Positions 1-8,206 of a stretch of 46,337 nucleotides of DNA are shown here, piece by piece. The notes beneath the pieces are model-generated. The model had not been told where the DNA came from and searched no databases. It was given only the letters and a program-made list of their open reading frames with translations. This DNA is from UBA4615 sp046046245. GTDB taxonomy: Bacteria > Pseudomonadota > Gammaproteobacteria > Burkholderiales > Burkholderiaceae_E. The stretch is from contig JBJOKE010000058.1 in the NCBI GenBank assembly GCA_046046245.1, forward strand, positions 1-46,337, given 5' to 3'. Made by a program: the position numbers and the translations under genes. Position 1 is the stretch's first letter. Each line of letters opens with the position of its first letter.

Positions 1-2
1 AG

Positions 3-122
3 GACTCCAAGGTCATCGTCGCGATCAACAAGGACGCCGAGGCGCCGATCTTCGGCGTGGCCGACTACGGCCTGGTGGGCGACCTGTTCCAGGCCGTGCC
101 CGAGATGGCCGGCAAGCTGTAG
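3..122 (+). CDS. etfA: Electron transfer flavoprotein subunit alpha, C-terminal end (partial)
   Basis: Only the last 39 codons lie in the window; the gene starts to the left. The readable end contains VIVAINKD, EAPIFGVADYG and a tail close to FQAVPEMAGKL. This is the conserved FAD-binding C-terminus of EtfA, the large subunit of the soluble heterodimer that carries electrons from acyl-CoA and related dehydrogenases to ETF-quinone oxidoreductase. The gene converges on the minus-strand clsB gene, with 83 bases between the two stops. The family call rests on this short but very conserved tail. Confidence 0.85.
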   Translation, partial: DSKVIVAINKDAEAPIFGVADYGLVGDLFQAVPEMAGKL

Positions 123-205
123 GACGCGATCGAACACGACGAAGGACGACGGCGCGCGGCGGCGGGCGGTCGGGCCGCGGCGGTCGCGGCTCGGTGCGCC
201 GCCCG

Positions 206-1516
206 CTAGTAGCGCTGCCGGTGTCCGGACACCAGTACCCCCAGCCGCAGCATCCGCGTCGCGAACCATCCGGCGAGCCGCTGCGTCCACGGCCGGCGGG
301 CGTGCTCGTCGTGGACCACCGGCCGCCCGCCCTCGGCCATCGAGGCGAGCAGCCGCTCGCGCAGCATCGCCGCGAACGCGGCGTCCAGGATCACCGCGTT
401 CGACTCGCGCGCGAGCAGCAGCGAGAACGGGTCGATGTTCGACGAGCCGACGGTCGCCCAGTCGTCGATGACCGCGACCTTCGCGTGCAGGAAGCTGCGG
501 TGGTACTCGACGATCTCCACGCCGGCGGCGAGCAGCGGGTCGTAGAGCGCCTGCGTGGCGAGGTGCGGCAGCACGTATTCCGCGCGCCCCTGCAGCAGCA
601 GCCGCACGCGCACCCCGCGGCGCGCGGCCTCGCGCAGCGCGCGGCGGAAGCGGCGCCCCGGGAAGAAGTACGCGTTGGCGATCAGCACCTCGCGGCGCGC
701 GCCGCCGATCGCCTTCAGGTAGGCGCGCTCGATCGCGCGGCGGTTCGCGAGGTTGTCGCGCAGCACCAGCATCGCGCGAACGCCCGCACCGGTGCCGGCG
801 GCGTGTCGGTGGCGCCGCCGCGGACCGTCGTGCGACGGGGTCCGGAGACGCTCCGGCGGCCGGCCGCCGGCGAGACGGTCCAGCCCGTCGAGCGCGCCGC
901 GCGCGCCCTCGCGCAGCGGCGCGCTCGCGAAGGCCACCTGCGACCACAGCCGCGCCATCGACGCGTGCACGGTGCCGACCACCGGCCCGACGAGCCGCAC
1001 CGCGTAGTCGAGCCGCGGGTGCTCGAGCGCGCCGTGGTTCGGGTCCCAGCGGTCGTCGAGCACGTTGATGCCGCCGACGAAGGCCATGCGGCGGTCGATG
1101 CAGGCCTGCTTGCGGTGCAGCCGCCGCAGCCGCTCGCGGTCGAGCGTGAGGAAGCGCGGCATCGGCGCGTAGACCCGGACCTCGACACCGGCCGCGGCGA
1201 GCCGTTCGGCGACGCCCCGCGGCAGCTCGCGGGTGCCGTAGCCGTCGACCAGCAGGCGCACCGTCACGCCGCGCCCGGCCGCCTGCGCGAGCGCGCCCGC
1301 GACCCGCAGCCCGGCCTCGTCGTCGGCGAAGATGTAGGTCTCGAGCAGGACCTCGGTGCTCGCCGCGTCGATCGCGGCGACCAGCGCGGGGAAGAACTCG
1401 GCGCCCGACTGCAGCAGCAGCACCGCGTTGCCGTCGGTCGGCACCGGCCGCAGCCGCTCGAACAGCCCGGCTTCGGGCCCGGCCGAGTCCGTCGGATGCG
1501 CCCCGCCCCGGTCCAT
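206..1516 (-). CDS. clsB: Cardiolipin synthase ClsB-type phospholipase D family protein
   Basis: 436 residues with two HKD phospholipase D signatures, H134/K136/D141 (HRKQACID) and H344/K346/D351 (HAKVAVID). Each is followed by the usual GG-N or GS-SN turn (FVGGIN, VGSSNIDPFS). No N-terminal membrane anchor is visible, as in ClsB rather than ClsA. Two HKD domains form one active site that joins phosphatidyl groups to make cardiolipin at the inner membrane. The stretch at about 215-245 between the halves is Arg/His/Pro-rich and looks disordered. It is last in the minus-strand run that starts at fmdB, 15 bases after the EEP-family gene. An EEP gene beside clsB resembles the E. coli ybhP-clsB pair. 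The exact lipid product is inferred from the family. Confidence 0.85.
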   Translation of the reverse strand: MDRGGAHPTDSAGPEAGLFERLRPVPTDGNAVLLLQSGAEFFPALVAAIDAASTEVLLETYIFADDEAGLRVAGALAQAAGRGVTVRLLVDGYGTRELPRGVAERLAAAGVEVRVYAPMPRFLTLDRERLRRLHRKQACIDRRMAFVGGINVLDDRWDPNHGALEHPRLDYAVRLVGPVVGTVHASMARLWSQVAFASAPLREGARGALDGLDRLAGGRPPERLRTPSHDGPRRRHRHAAGTGAGVRAMLVLRDNLANRRAIERAYLKAIGGARREVLIANAYFFPGRRFRRALREAARRGVRVRLLLQGRAEYVLPHLATQALYDPLLAAGVEIVEYHRSFLHAKVAVIDDWATVGSSNIDPFSLLLARESNAVILDAAFAAMLRERLLASMAEGGRPVVHDEHARRPWTQRLAGWFATRMLRLGVLVSGHRQRY

Positions 1517-1531
1517 CGGGCGCCTCCGGCC

Positions 1532-2446
1532 CTAGCCCGGCGCCGGGCCCGCCGCCGCGCCGCGCGGCAGCTCCAGGTCGGCCACCAGCGGCGCGTGGTC
1601 CGACAGCCGCGCCCACGACGGGCCGCGCAGCACGTCCGCCCCCAGCAGCTCGAAGCCGCGGTGGTAGATCCGGTCCATCCGCAGCCACGGCACCAGGGCC
1701 GGGAAGGTGCGCGCCGAACCCATCACCTCGGTGACCTGCAGCGCCTCGACGAAGCGCCGCGACAGCCGGTCGCGCCAGTCGTTGAAGTCGCCGGCGATCA
1801 GCAGCGGCGCGCGCCGCGGCACCTCGCGGACGATCCAGTCGACCAGCGCGTCGGCCTGCCGGTCGCGGCTCTTGGCGAACAGGCCGAAGTGGATCACGAA
1901 GCAGTGGACGTTGCGGCGGTCGATCCGCACCACGCAGTGGAGCACGCCGCGCTTCTCGAGCGCATGGTCGGAGAAGTCGCGGTTCTCGCGCCGCACGATC
2001 GGGAAGCGCGACAGCAGCGCGTTGCCGTGGTGGCCGTGCAGGTAGGTCGCGTTGCGGCCGTAGGCGCTCTCGAAGGTGTGCCTGAGCGTGGGCGAGCGTG
2101 CGAGGTACTGCTCCTGCGGCTCGCCGGGCCACTGCTCGAAGCGGGTCGCGTGCCGGTCGTTCTTGCCCTGGACCTCCTGCAGGAAGATCAGGTCGGCGTC
2201 GAGCTCGTGCAGCCGCGCCCGCAGCTCGTGGACGCTCGCCACGCGCCGCAGTCCGAACAGGTCGCGGATCACGCCCTTGTGGATGTTGTAGGTGGCCACC
2301 CGCAGCCGGCCGCGCGGCCGCTCGGTGGGCGCCTCGTCGGACGTGCGTCGCTCGGGACCGGGACGGTGCGCCGCGCGCAGCCCTGCGCCGCTCGGGTCGA
2401 TCCTGCGGTCGACCGGCAGCGGCCGGGGCTCCGGCGCGTCGCTCAT
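1532..2446 (-). CDS. Endonuclease/exonuclease/phosphatase (EEP) family protein, YbhP-like
   Basis: 304 residues from an ATG that overlaps the nudB stop by four bases (ATGA). An in-frame start 49 codons upstream lies inside nudB and is not needed. EEP fold residues are in order: N54 in ATYNIHKG, E91 in FLQEVQ, D220 and N222 in GDFNDW, and D283/H284 in SDHAPL. This metal-dependent fold hydrolyses phosphodiester bonds in DNA, RNA, phospholipid or inositol phosphate, and the substrate cannot be told from the sequence. The first 45 residues are Arg/Pro-rich without a signal peptide. Its position directly before clsB suggests a lipid or envelope role like YbhP; that is inference. Confidence 0.8.
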   Translation of the reverse strand: MSDAPEPRPLPVDRRIDPSGAGLRAAHRPGPERRTSDEAPTERPRGRLRVATYNIHKGVIRDLFGLRRVASVHELRARLHELDADLIFLQEVQGKNDRHATRFEQWPGEPQEQYLARSPTLRHTFESAYGRNATYLHGHHGNALLSRFPIVRRENRDFSDHALEKRGVLHCVVRIDRRNVHCFVIHFGLFAKSRDRQADALVDWIVREVPRRAPLLIAGDFNDWRDRLSRRFVEALQVTEVMGSARTFPALVPWLRMDRIYHRGFELLGADVLRGPSWARLSDHAPLVADLELPRGAAAGPAPG

Positions 2447-2898
2447 CGCGGACCCGCCCGCTGCGGCAGCCGTCGGATCGCCTCGACGTTCGACCACGAG
2501 AAGCAGCGCCCCGCCGCCTCCTCCCACGGCAGCCAGCGGTACTGCAGGTGCTCGCGCGGCGCGATCGTCACCGGCCGGACCGACGGCAGGCACAGGCCGA
2601 ACACATGCTCGGTGTTGTGCGTGACGCCCTCCGGATAGCGGTGCCGCCAGTGCGGGTAGATCTCGTAGCGGTTCTGCAGGCCCCAGTCCTCCAGCACGCA
2701 GCCCTCGCCGCCGACGTCGAGCCCGGTCTCCTCGTGCACCTCGCGCCGGCAGGTCTCGGCGAGCGGCTCGTCGGCCGCGTCCTTGCTGCCGGTGACCGAC
2801 TGCCAGAAGCCGGGGTGGTCGGCCCGCTCGAGCAGCAGCACCTGCAGGTCGGGCGTGTGGATCACGACCAGCACCGACTCCGGGATCTTCGTGCCCAT
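2443..2898 (-). CDS. nudB: Dihydroneopterin triphosphate diphosphatase (Nudix)
   Basis: 151-residue Nudix protein with the box core REVHEETGL at about residues 52-60 and upstream GSKDAADE. The glycine-to-glutamate spacing is one residue longer than the textbook box. N-terminal PESVLVVIHT, FWQSVTGS and the C-terminal WLPWEEA and FSWSN segments match NudB (FolQ). That enzyme removes pyrophosphate from 7,8-dihydroneopterin triphosphate, the step after GTP cyclohydrolase in folate synthesis. It lies 49 bases after aspS, as in many beta- and gammaproteobacteria, and its stop overlaps the start of the EEP gene, indicating translational coupling. Confidence 0.88.
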   Translation of the reverse strand: MGTKIPESVLVVIHTPDLQVLLLERADHPGFWQSVTGSKDAADEPLAETCRREVHEETGLDVGGEGCVLEDWGLQNRYEIYPHWRHRYPEGVTHNTEHVFGLCLPSVRPVTIAPREHLQYRWLPWEEAAGRCFSWSNVEAIRRLPQRAGPR

Positions 2899-2947
2899 CG
2901 TGCCCGCTCCGCCTCGACCGCCCTGCCGCCGGGATCCGCCCGCCCCG

Positions 2948-4756
2948 TCAGGCCTTCGCCTCGGGCGCCTTCGCCTCGGGCATGCGCAGCCGGATGTGCA
3001 GCTCGCGCAGCTGCTTCTCGTCGACGGGACTCGGCGCCTGCGTCAGCAGATCCTGGGCCCGCTGCGTCTTCGGGAACGCGATCACGTCGCGGATCGACTC
3101 GGCGCCGGCCATCATCGTGACGATGCGGTCGAGGCCGAAGGCGATCCCGCCGTGCGGCGGCGCGCCGTACTGCAGCGCATCCAGCAGGAAGCCGAACTTG
3201 GCGCGGGCCTCCTCGGGGCCGATCTTGAGCGCGCGGAAGACCTTGCTCTGCACGGCCTCCTTGTGGATCCGCACCGAGCCGCCGCCGATCTCCCAGCCGT
3301 TGAGCACCATGTCGTAGGCCTTGGCCACGCAGCGGCCCGGGTTCGAGGCCATCAGGTCCTCGTGGCCGTCCTTCGGCGCGGTGAACGGATGGTGGACCGC
3401 GACCCAGCGGTCCTCCTCCTCGTCGTGCTCGAACATCGGGAAGTCGACCACCCACAGCGGCTTCCAGACCTCCTCGAACAGGCCGCGCTTCTTCCCGAAC
3501 TCCGAGTGGCCGATCTTCACGCGCAGCGCGCCGATCGCGTCGTTGACGACCTTGGCCTTGTCGGCGCCGAAGAAGATCAGGTCGCCGTCGACCGCGCCGG
3601 TCTTGGCGAGGATCGCGTCGAGCGCGGTGTCGTGCAGGTTCTTCACGATCGGCGACTGCAGGCCCTCGCGGCCCTTCGACGCGTCGTTGACCTTGATGTA
3701 GGCCAGGCCCTTGGCGCCGTAGATGCCCACGAACTTCGTGTAGGCGTCGATCTCGCTGCGCGGCATCTCGGCGCCGCCGGGCACGCGCAGCGCGACCACG
3801 CGGCCGCCGTCCATCTGCGCGGCCGCCGAGAACACCTTGAACTCCACGTCCTTCATCTCGGCGGTCAGCTCGGCGAACTGCAGCTTCACGCGCAGGTCGG
3901 GCTTGTCCGAGCCGTAGAGCCGCATCGCGTCGGCGTAGGTCATCGTGGGGAAGGTGCCCGGCAGCTGCACGCCCTTCACGTCTCGGAAGACGGTCCGGAT
4001 CATCTCCTCGAAGATCGCGCGGATCTCGGTCTCGTCGAGGAACGAGGTCTCGCAGTCGATCTGCGTGAACTCGGGCTGGCGGTCGGCGCGCAGGTCCTCG
4101 TCGCGGAAGCACTTGGTGATCTGGTAGTAGCGGTCGAAGCCCGCGACCATCAGCAGCTGCTTGAAGAGCTGCGGCGACTGCGGCAGCGCGAAGAACTGGC
4201 CGGCGTTGACGCGCGAGGGCACCAGGTAGTCGCGCGCGCCCTCGGGCGTGCTCTTGGTCAGCATCGGCGTCTCGACGTCGATGAAGCCGAGCGCGTCGAG
4301 GTAGCGGCGCACCGCCATCGCGACCTTGTAGCGCAGCATCAGGTTCTGCTGCATGTGCGGCCGGCGCAGGTCGAGCACGCGGTGCGTGAGGCGCGTGGTC
4401 TCGGACAGGTTGTCGTCGTCGAGCTGGAACGGCGGCGTGACCGAGGGGTTCAGCACCTCGAGCTCGTGGCAGAGGATCTCGACCTCGCCCGAGCGGATGC
4501 CGGCGTTCTCGGTACCGGCCGGGCGGCGGCGCACGCGGCCGGTGATCCTCACGCAGAACTCGTTGCGGACGCTCTCGGCGACCTTGAACATCTCCGGCCG
4601 GTCCGGGTCGCAGACGACCTGCGCCAGACCCGTGCGGTCGCGCAGGTCGATGAAGATGACGCCACCGTGGTCCCGCCGCCGGTGCACCCAGCCGAAGAGG
4701 GTGACGGTCGCATCGAGGCGGTCGAGGGACACCTCGCCGGTGTAGCAGGTACGCAT
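2948..4756 (-). CDS. aspS: Aspartyl-tRNA synthetase
   Basis: 602 residues, the normal length for bacterial-type AspRS, starting MRTCYTGEV. The order is an N-terminal OB-fold anticodon-binding domain (about 1-105, with GWVHRRRDHGG), then the class II catalytic core with motif 2 (CFRDEDLRADRQPEF), then the bacterial GAD insertion domain (about 285-415), then motif 3 (GGIAFGLDRIV). The protein charges tRNA-Asp, and possibly tRNA-Asn if GatCAB is present; discrimination cannot be read here. The open frame extends upstream through the DUF502 gene, but the ATG two bases after that gene's stop is the natural start and begins the conserved domain. The C-terminus repeats an EAKAPEAKA tail. Confidence 0.97.
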   Translation of the reverse strand: MRTCYTGEVSLDRLDATVTLFGWVHRRRDHGGVIFIDLRDRTGLAQVVCDPDRPEMFKVAESVRNEFCVRITGRVRRRPAGTENAGIRSGEVEILCHELEVLNPSVTPPFQLDDDNLSETTRLTHRVLDLRRPHMQQNLMLRYKVAMAVRRYLDALGFIDVETPMLTKSTPEGARDYLVPSRVNAGQFFALPQSPQLFKQLLMVAGFDRYYQITKCFRDEDLRADRQPEFTQIDCETSFLDETEIRAIFEEMIRTVFRDVKGVQLPGTFPTMTYADAMRLYGSDKPDLRVKLQFAELTAEMKDVEFKVFSAAAQMDGGRVVALRVPGGAEMPRSEIDAYTKFVGIYGAKGLAYIKVNDASKGREGLQSPIVKNLHDTALDAILAKTGAVDGDLIFFGADKAKVVNDAIGALRVKIGHSEFGKKRGLFEEVWKPLWVVDFPMFEHDEEEDRWVAVHHPFTAPKDGHEDLMASNPGRCVAKAYDMVLNGWEIGGGSVRIHKEAVQSKVFRALKIGPEEARAKFGFLLDALQYGAPPHGGIAFGLDRIVTMMAGAESIRDVIAFPKTQRAQDLLTQAPSPVDEKQLRELHIRLRMPEAKAPEAKA

Positions 4757-4758
4757 GC

Positions 4759-5442
4759 TCAGGAGATCTCCGCGTTGATCTTCGTGTTCGGTCCGCGCGC
4801 GGACCCGCGCGCCTTCGTCGCGGGCGCGACGACGCCCATCGACACGATGTACTTCAGCGCCTCGTCGACGCTCATGTCGAGCTCGATGCAGTCTTCGCGA
4901 CGCATCATCAGGAAGAAGCCCGAGGTCGGGTTCGGCGTGGTGGGCACGTAGATGGAGACCATCTCCGCGCCCGAGCCGGCGTCCTCGCCGGCGGGCTGCG
5001 CCTGCATGACGCGGCGACGCACCTCGTCGGCCGGCGTGCCGGTCATGAAGCCGATCGTCCAGCTGCCCTTGCGCGGATACTCGACCAGCAGCGCCTTGCG
5101 GAACGCGTTGCCCTGCGGCGAGAGCAGCGTGTCGCTCACCTGCTTCACCGACGAGTAGATCGTCCGCACGATCGGTATCCGGGCGAGCAGGCCCTCCCAC
5201 AGCGTGACCAGCTTCTGGCCGAGGAAGTTGGTGGTCAGCACCCCGGTCACGAAGATCACGAGGATCGTCAGCAGCGCGCCCAGGCCCGGCAGGTGCCGGC
5301 CGAACAGCGCCACCGGCTGCCAGTTCGCCGGCAGCAGCGACAGGCTCAGGTCCATCGTCGTGACGACGAGGTCGAGCACCCACAGGGTGATCCCGATCGG
5401 AACCCAGATCAGCAGGCCGGTGATGAAGTAGCGGCGGAACAT
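4759..5442 (-). CDS. DUF502 family inner-membrane protein
   Basis: 227 residues with two strongly hydrophobic segments at about 5-30 and 51-75. These are followed by the typical family sequence with IPIVRTIYSSVKQ, a YPRKGSW segment and VYVPTTPNPTSGFF. The C-terminus is basic and unstructured. The family is widespread and of unknown biochemical function; it is usually found beside aspS and an FmdB-type zinc-ribbon gene in Burkholderiales, exactly as here. It stops two bases before aspS, so co-translation is likely. No catalytic motif is visible. Confidence 0.85.
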   Translation of the reverse strand: MFRRYFITGLLIWVPIGITLWVLDLVVTTMDLSLSLLPANWQPVALFGRHLPGLGALLTILVIFVTGVLTTNFLGQKLVTLWEGLLARIPIVRTIYSSVKQVSDTLLSPQGNAFRKALLVEYPRKGSWTIGFMTGTPADEVRRRVMQAQPAGEDAGSGAEMVSIYVPTTPNPTSGFFLMMRREDCIELDMSVDEALKYIVSMGVVAPATKARGSARGPNTKINAEIS

Positions 5443-5475
5443 CGGAGCTCGCGGGCGGAGGAGGTGGCGGGCGCG

Positions 5476-5507
5476 GTGCGCCGCCGGCCGCGGGGCCGGC
5501 GGTGCGC
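5476..5507 (-). other. GC-rich stem-loop between fmdB and DUF502
   Basis: A near-perfect inverted repeat has a 9-bp uninterrupted core (5481-5489 with 5494-5502) and a GCGG loop. It extends to about 14 pairs with two G-U wobbles. It lies just after the fmdB stop and ends 34 bases before the next start. There is no T-run, so it may be an mRNA-stabilising or attenuating hairpin rather than a full terminator. Confidence 0.45.
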
Positions 5508-5509
5508 GC

Positions 5510-5863
5510 TCAGGTTTCGGGTTGGCTCTTGGCGGCGGCCGGCGCCGGGGCCGGGGCGGCGGCGGTCTCGGACTTCGAGGTCTCGGACTTCGAGGTCTCG
5601 GCGGGCTTCGCGGCCTCGCCGGCCGACGACCCCGAGGCCTCGCCGGACTCGGTCTTCGAGGTGCCGCCGGCCTTCTTGCCGTTGTCGCGGAAATCGGTGA
5701 CGTACCAGCCGCTGCCCTTCAGCTGGAAGGCGGGAGCGGTGAGCTGCTTGCGGAACGCCTCGGCGCCGCAGGACGGGCAGACGGTGAGGGGCGCATCCGA
5801 GAACTTCTGGATCACGTCCTTGGCGTGGCCACAGCTTTCGCAACGGTAGGCATAGATCGGCAT
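5510..5863 (-). CDS. FmdB-family zinc-ribbon protein
   Basis: 117 residues. The N-terminal FmdB zinc ribbon begins MPIYAYRCESCG, and two CxxC knuckles (C8/C11 and C29/C32) can hold one zinc. The first 70 residues are conserved (GSGWYVTDF). The rest is a low-complexity Ala/Pro/Glu/Lys tail that contains a KSETSKSET repeat. FmdB proteins are small putative regulators of unresolved function. The gene is first in the run fmdB-DUF502-aspS-nudB-EEP-clsB, 67 bases from the next gene, with a consensus TATAAT upstream. Confidence 0.88.
   Translation of the reverse strand: MPIYAYRCESCGHAKDVIQKFSDAPLTVCPSCGAEAFRKQLTAPAFQLKGSGWYVTDFRDNGKKAGGTSKTESGEASGSSAGEAAKPAETSKSETSKSETAAAPAPAPAAAKSQPET
5564..5600 (-). 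repeat. 15-bp tandem repeat in the fmdB tail
   Basis: About 2.5 copies of a 15-base unit (plus strand GGTCTCGGACTTCGA). They encode the SETSK repeats in the disordered C-terminal tail of the FmdB protein. Unit length is a multiple of three, so copy-number changes would keep the frame. Confidence 0.75.
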
Positions 5864-5910
5864 GGCGGATGGGCCCCGCGGGCAGGGGGCTGGAGCGACG
5901 GAAAACCTTG

Positions 5911-5916
5911 AATTAT
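5911..5916 (-). promoter_or_regulatory. -10 box (TATAAT) of the fmdB-aspS-clsB run
   Basis: A perfect TATAAT reads on the minus strand about 48 bases before the fmdB ATG, in a gap that is otherwise GC-rich. No good -35 hexamer is found at 16-18 bases, so strength is uncertain. It is the obvious promoter for the six-gene run downstream. Confidence 0.55.
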
Positions 5917-6016
5917 AAGACGGTTCGCGGCCGACCCTCCGTCCGCCCCGTGCCCGCGGTCGGGCACCGGCGCGCCGCCGACCCCTTCGAGCGCGGGGCC
6001 GGCCGCCCGCGCCCGG

Positions 6017-7000
6017 TCACTCCAGCTCGATGCCCGCCGCGCGGATCGTCGACCGGTAGCTCTCGTACTGCTCCTTGACCAGCGCGCCCAGCTGCTCGGG
6101 CGTCGACGGGCTCAGGATCACGCCCAGCTTGTCCATGCCCTGCTGGACCTCGACGCGGGTCATCGCCGCGTTGAACTCGCGGTTCAGCCGCTCGGTCACC
6201 TCCCTCGGCAGCTTCGCCGGCCCGAAGACGCCGGCCCACGAGGTCAGCCGGAACTGCGGCATGCCGGCCTCGGCGATCGTCGGCACCTCGGGCAGCTGCG
6301 GGCTGCGCTTGTCGAGCGTGACCGCGAGCGCACGCAGCCGGCCGTCGCGGATGTGCGCGACCGAGGTGCCGGCCGAGACCACCATCGCCTGCACGCGGCC
6401 GGCGATCAGGTCGGTCAGCGCCTGCGGCTCGCCCTTGTACGGGACGTGGACCATCTTCACGCCGCCCAGCGACGCGAACAGCGCCATCGAGACGATGCCG
6501 GTGGTGTTGCCGGTCGCGTAGTTCAGCTTCTCGGGGTTCGCCTTCGCGTGGGCCACCAGCTCGGCCACCGTCTTGGCCGGCACCGACGGATGGACGACCA
6601 GGAAGAAGGTGTAGCGGCCGATGTCGGCGACCGGCGTGAAGTCGGTGACCGGGTCGTAGGGCGGCACCTTCCTCATCGCGGGCGCGGCCGACAGCGGACT
6701 GTTGGTGGCCAGCAGCAGGGTGTAGCCGTCGGCCGGCGCGCGCGCGACCTCGGCGCCGGCGATCGCGCCGTCGGCGCCGGCCTTGTTCTCGACGATCACC
6801 GGCTGGCCGAGCGCGGGGCTCAGCGTGCCGGCGAACACGCGCGCGATGCCATCGGTGGCCGAGCCGGCGGGGAACGGCACGACGAGCCGGATCGGTTTCG
6901 ACGGATACGGCTGCGCGAACGTGGACGGCGCCGCGGCGAGCAGGCCGGCCATCGCCAGCAGCCCGGCCGCGACCCGCGCGCGCGGGGAACGACGGTTCAT
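6017..7000 (-). CDS. Bug-type tripartite tricarboxylate transporter substrate-binding protein (TctC family)
   Basis: 327 residues. A Sec signal peptide ends near AAAPSTFAQ, followed at once by the Bug signature YPSKPIRLVVPFPAGSATD. Later family landmarks include VVHPSVPAKTV, the MVHVPYKGEPQALTDLI segment and PEVPTIAEAG. Bug proteins are periplasmic Venus-flytrap receptors for carboxylates and related small anions. No TctA/TctB membrane genes are adjacent, as is usual for the many orphan Bug genes of Burkholderiales. GAGGAG lies nine bases before the ATG. Ligand unknown. Confidence 0.92.
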   Translation of the reverse strand: MNRRSPRARVAAGLLAMAGLLAAAPSTFAQPYPSKPIRLVVPFPAGSATDGIARVFAGTLSPALGQPVIVENKAGADGAIAGAEVARAPADGYTLLLATNSPLSAAPAMRKVPPYDPVTDFTPVADIGRYTFFLVVHPSVPAKTVAELVAHAKANPEKLNYATGNTTGIVSMALFASLGGVKMVHVPYKGEPQALTDLIAGRVQAMVVSAGTSVAHIRDGRLRALAVTLDKRSPQLPEVPTIAEAGMPQFRLTSWAGVFGPAKLPREVTERLNREFNAAMTRVEVQQGMDKLGVILSPSTPEQLGALVKEQYESYRSTIRAAGIELE

Positions 7001-7145
7001 CAGGGGAGTCTCCTCTGTCGGGATGGGCGTCGACGGACCACGCGGGGCGCGGCCGCCGACCGGGGCGACCCTATCACGCGCGCGCGCGGCGCGGGCCCGC
7101 GGGCGGGTCGCCGTGCGACGTGGGCGCGGGCCGCGTCGCCTGCGG

Positions 7146-7165
7146 ACCCACCCGCGAGGGCGGGT
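7146..7165 (-). terminator. Possible stem-loop terminator after the oxidoreductase gene
   Basis: An inverted repeat (ACCCACCC, GCGA loop, GGGCGGGT; one A-C mismatch) starts 11 bases beyond the stop of the minus-strand oxidoreductase gene. There is no clear T-run, so termination is only suggested. Confidence 0.3.
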
Positions 7166-7176
7166 CGGGCCGGCGC

Positions 7177-8193
7177 TCAGAAGCAGTCGAGCACCACCTT
7201 GCCGATCGTCGACTGCGACTCGAGCTGCGCGTGCGCGGCGCGCAGCGTCGCCGCGTCGATCCGGCCGAGGGTCCGCGCATGCGTCGTGCGCAGCAGCCCC
7301 TCGTCGACCAGCCGCGCGACCTCGTCGAGCAGCCGGCCCTGCTCGATCATGTCCGGCGTCTCGAAGGTCGAGCGGGTGAACATCGCCTCCCAGTGCAGCG
7401 ACGCGCAGCGCGCCTTCAGCGGTCGCGCGTCGAGCGGGTCGGCCGGATCGTCGATCACGCAGATCCGGCCCTGCGGCGCGACGGCCTTCGCCAGCTCGGG
7501 CCAGTGCCGCTCGGTGTGCGAGACGCTGAAGATCCGCTCGACCCACTTCACGCCGATCCGTGCCAGGCCCTCGGACAGGGGTTTCGAGTGGTCGATCACG
7601 TCGTGCGCGCCGAGCGCGAGCGCCTGCTCGCGGCTCTCGGGCCGCGACGCGGTCGCGATCACCCGCGCGCCCGACAGCCGCCGTGCGAGCTGGATCGCGA
7701 TCGAGCCGACGCCGCCCGCGCCCGCGGTGACGAGCAGCGTGCCCGCCTCGTGCGGCGAGCCCAACCGCAGCTGCAGCCGGTCGAAGAGCGCCTCCCACGC
7801 GGTGATCGTGGTGAGCGGCAACGCGGCGGCCTGCGCGAAGCCGAGGGTGCGCGGCTTGCGGCCGACGATCCGCTCGTCCACGCAGTGCAGTTCGGCGTCG
7901 GTGCCGGGGCGGATCCGCGAGCCGGCGTAGTACACCTCGTCGCCGGGCCGGAAGCGCGTGACCCGCGGGCCGACGGCCTCGACGACGCCGGCTGCGTCGT
8001 AGCCCAGCACGCGCAGCCCGCCCTCGGGCGGCGGCACGCCGCGGCGCACCTTGGTGTCGACCGGGTTGACCGAGACCGCGCGAACGCGGACCAGCAGGTC
8101 GCGCTCGCCCGGCACGGGGTCGGGCAGCTCGACGTCGACGAGGCACTCGGGGTCGGTGACGGGCAGGCAGCGGCGGTAGGCGACGGCTTTCAT
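7177..8193 (-). CDS. Zinc-binding-type alcohol dehydrogenase family protein (quinone-oxidoreductase-like MDR)
   Basis: 338 residues of the medium-chain dehydrogenase/reductase superfamily. It has an N-terminal GroES-like domain (VNPVDTKVRRG, LGYDAAGVV) and then a Rossmann domain with the nucleotide-binding AGAGGVGSIAIQLAR. The structural-zinc cysteine cluster and the catalytic Cys/His pair of true zinc ADHs are absent. It therefore resembles zinc-free NADPH:quinone oxidoreductase-like enzymes (the adh_fam_1 group). It follows hmgA by 13 bases on the same strand, so the two are probably co-transcribed, but no known role in tyrosine breakdown is evident. Substrate not predictable. Confidence 0.85.
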   Translation of the reverse strand: MKAVAYRRCLPVTDPECLVDVELPDPVPGERDLLVRVRAVSVNPVDTKVRRGVPPPEGGLRVLGYDAAGVVEAVGPRVTRFRPGDEVYYAGSRIRPGTDAELHCVDERIVGRKPRTLGFAQAAALPLTTITAWEALFDRLQLRLGSPHEAGTLLVTAGAGGVGSIAIQLARRLSGARVIATASRPESREQALALGAHDVIDHSKPLSEGLARIGVKWVERIFSVSHTERHWPELAKAVAPQGRICVIDDPADPLDARPLKARCASLHWEAMFTRSTFETPDMIEQGRLLDEVARLVDEGLLRTTHARTLGRIDAATLRAAHAQLESQSTIGKVVLDCF

Positions 8194-8206
8194 CGGTCTC
8201 GTGGGG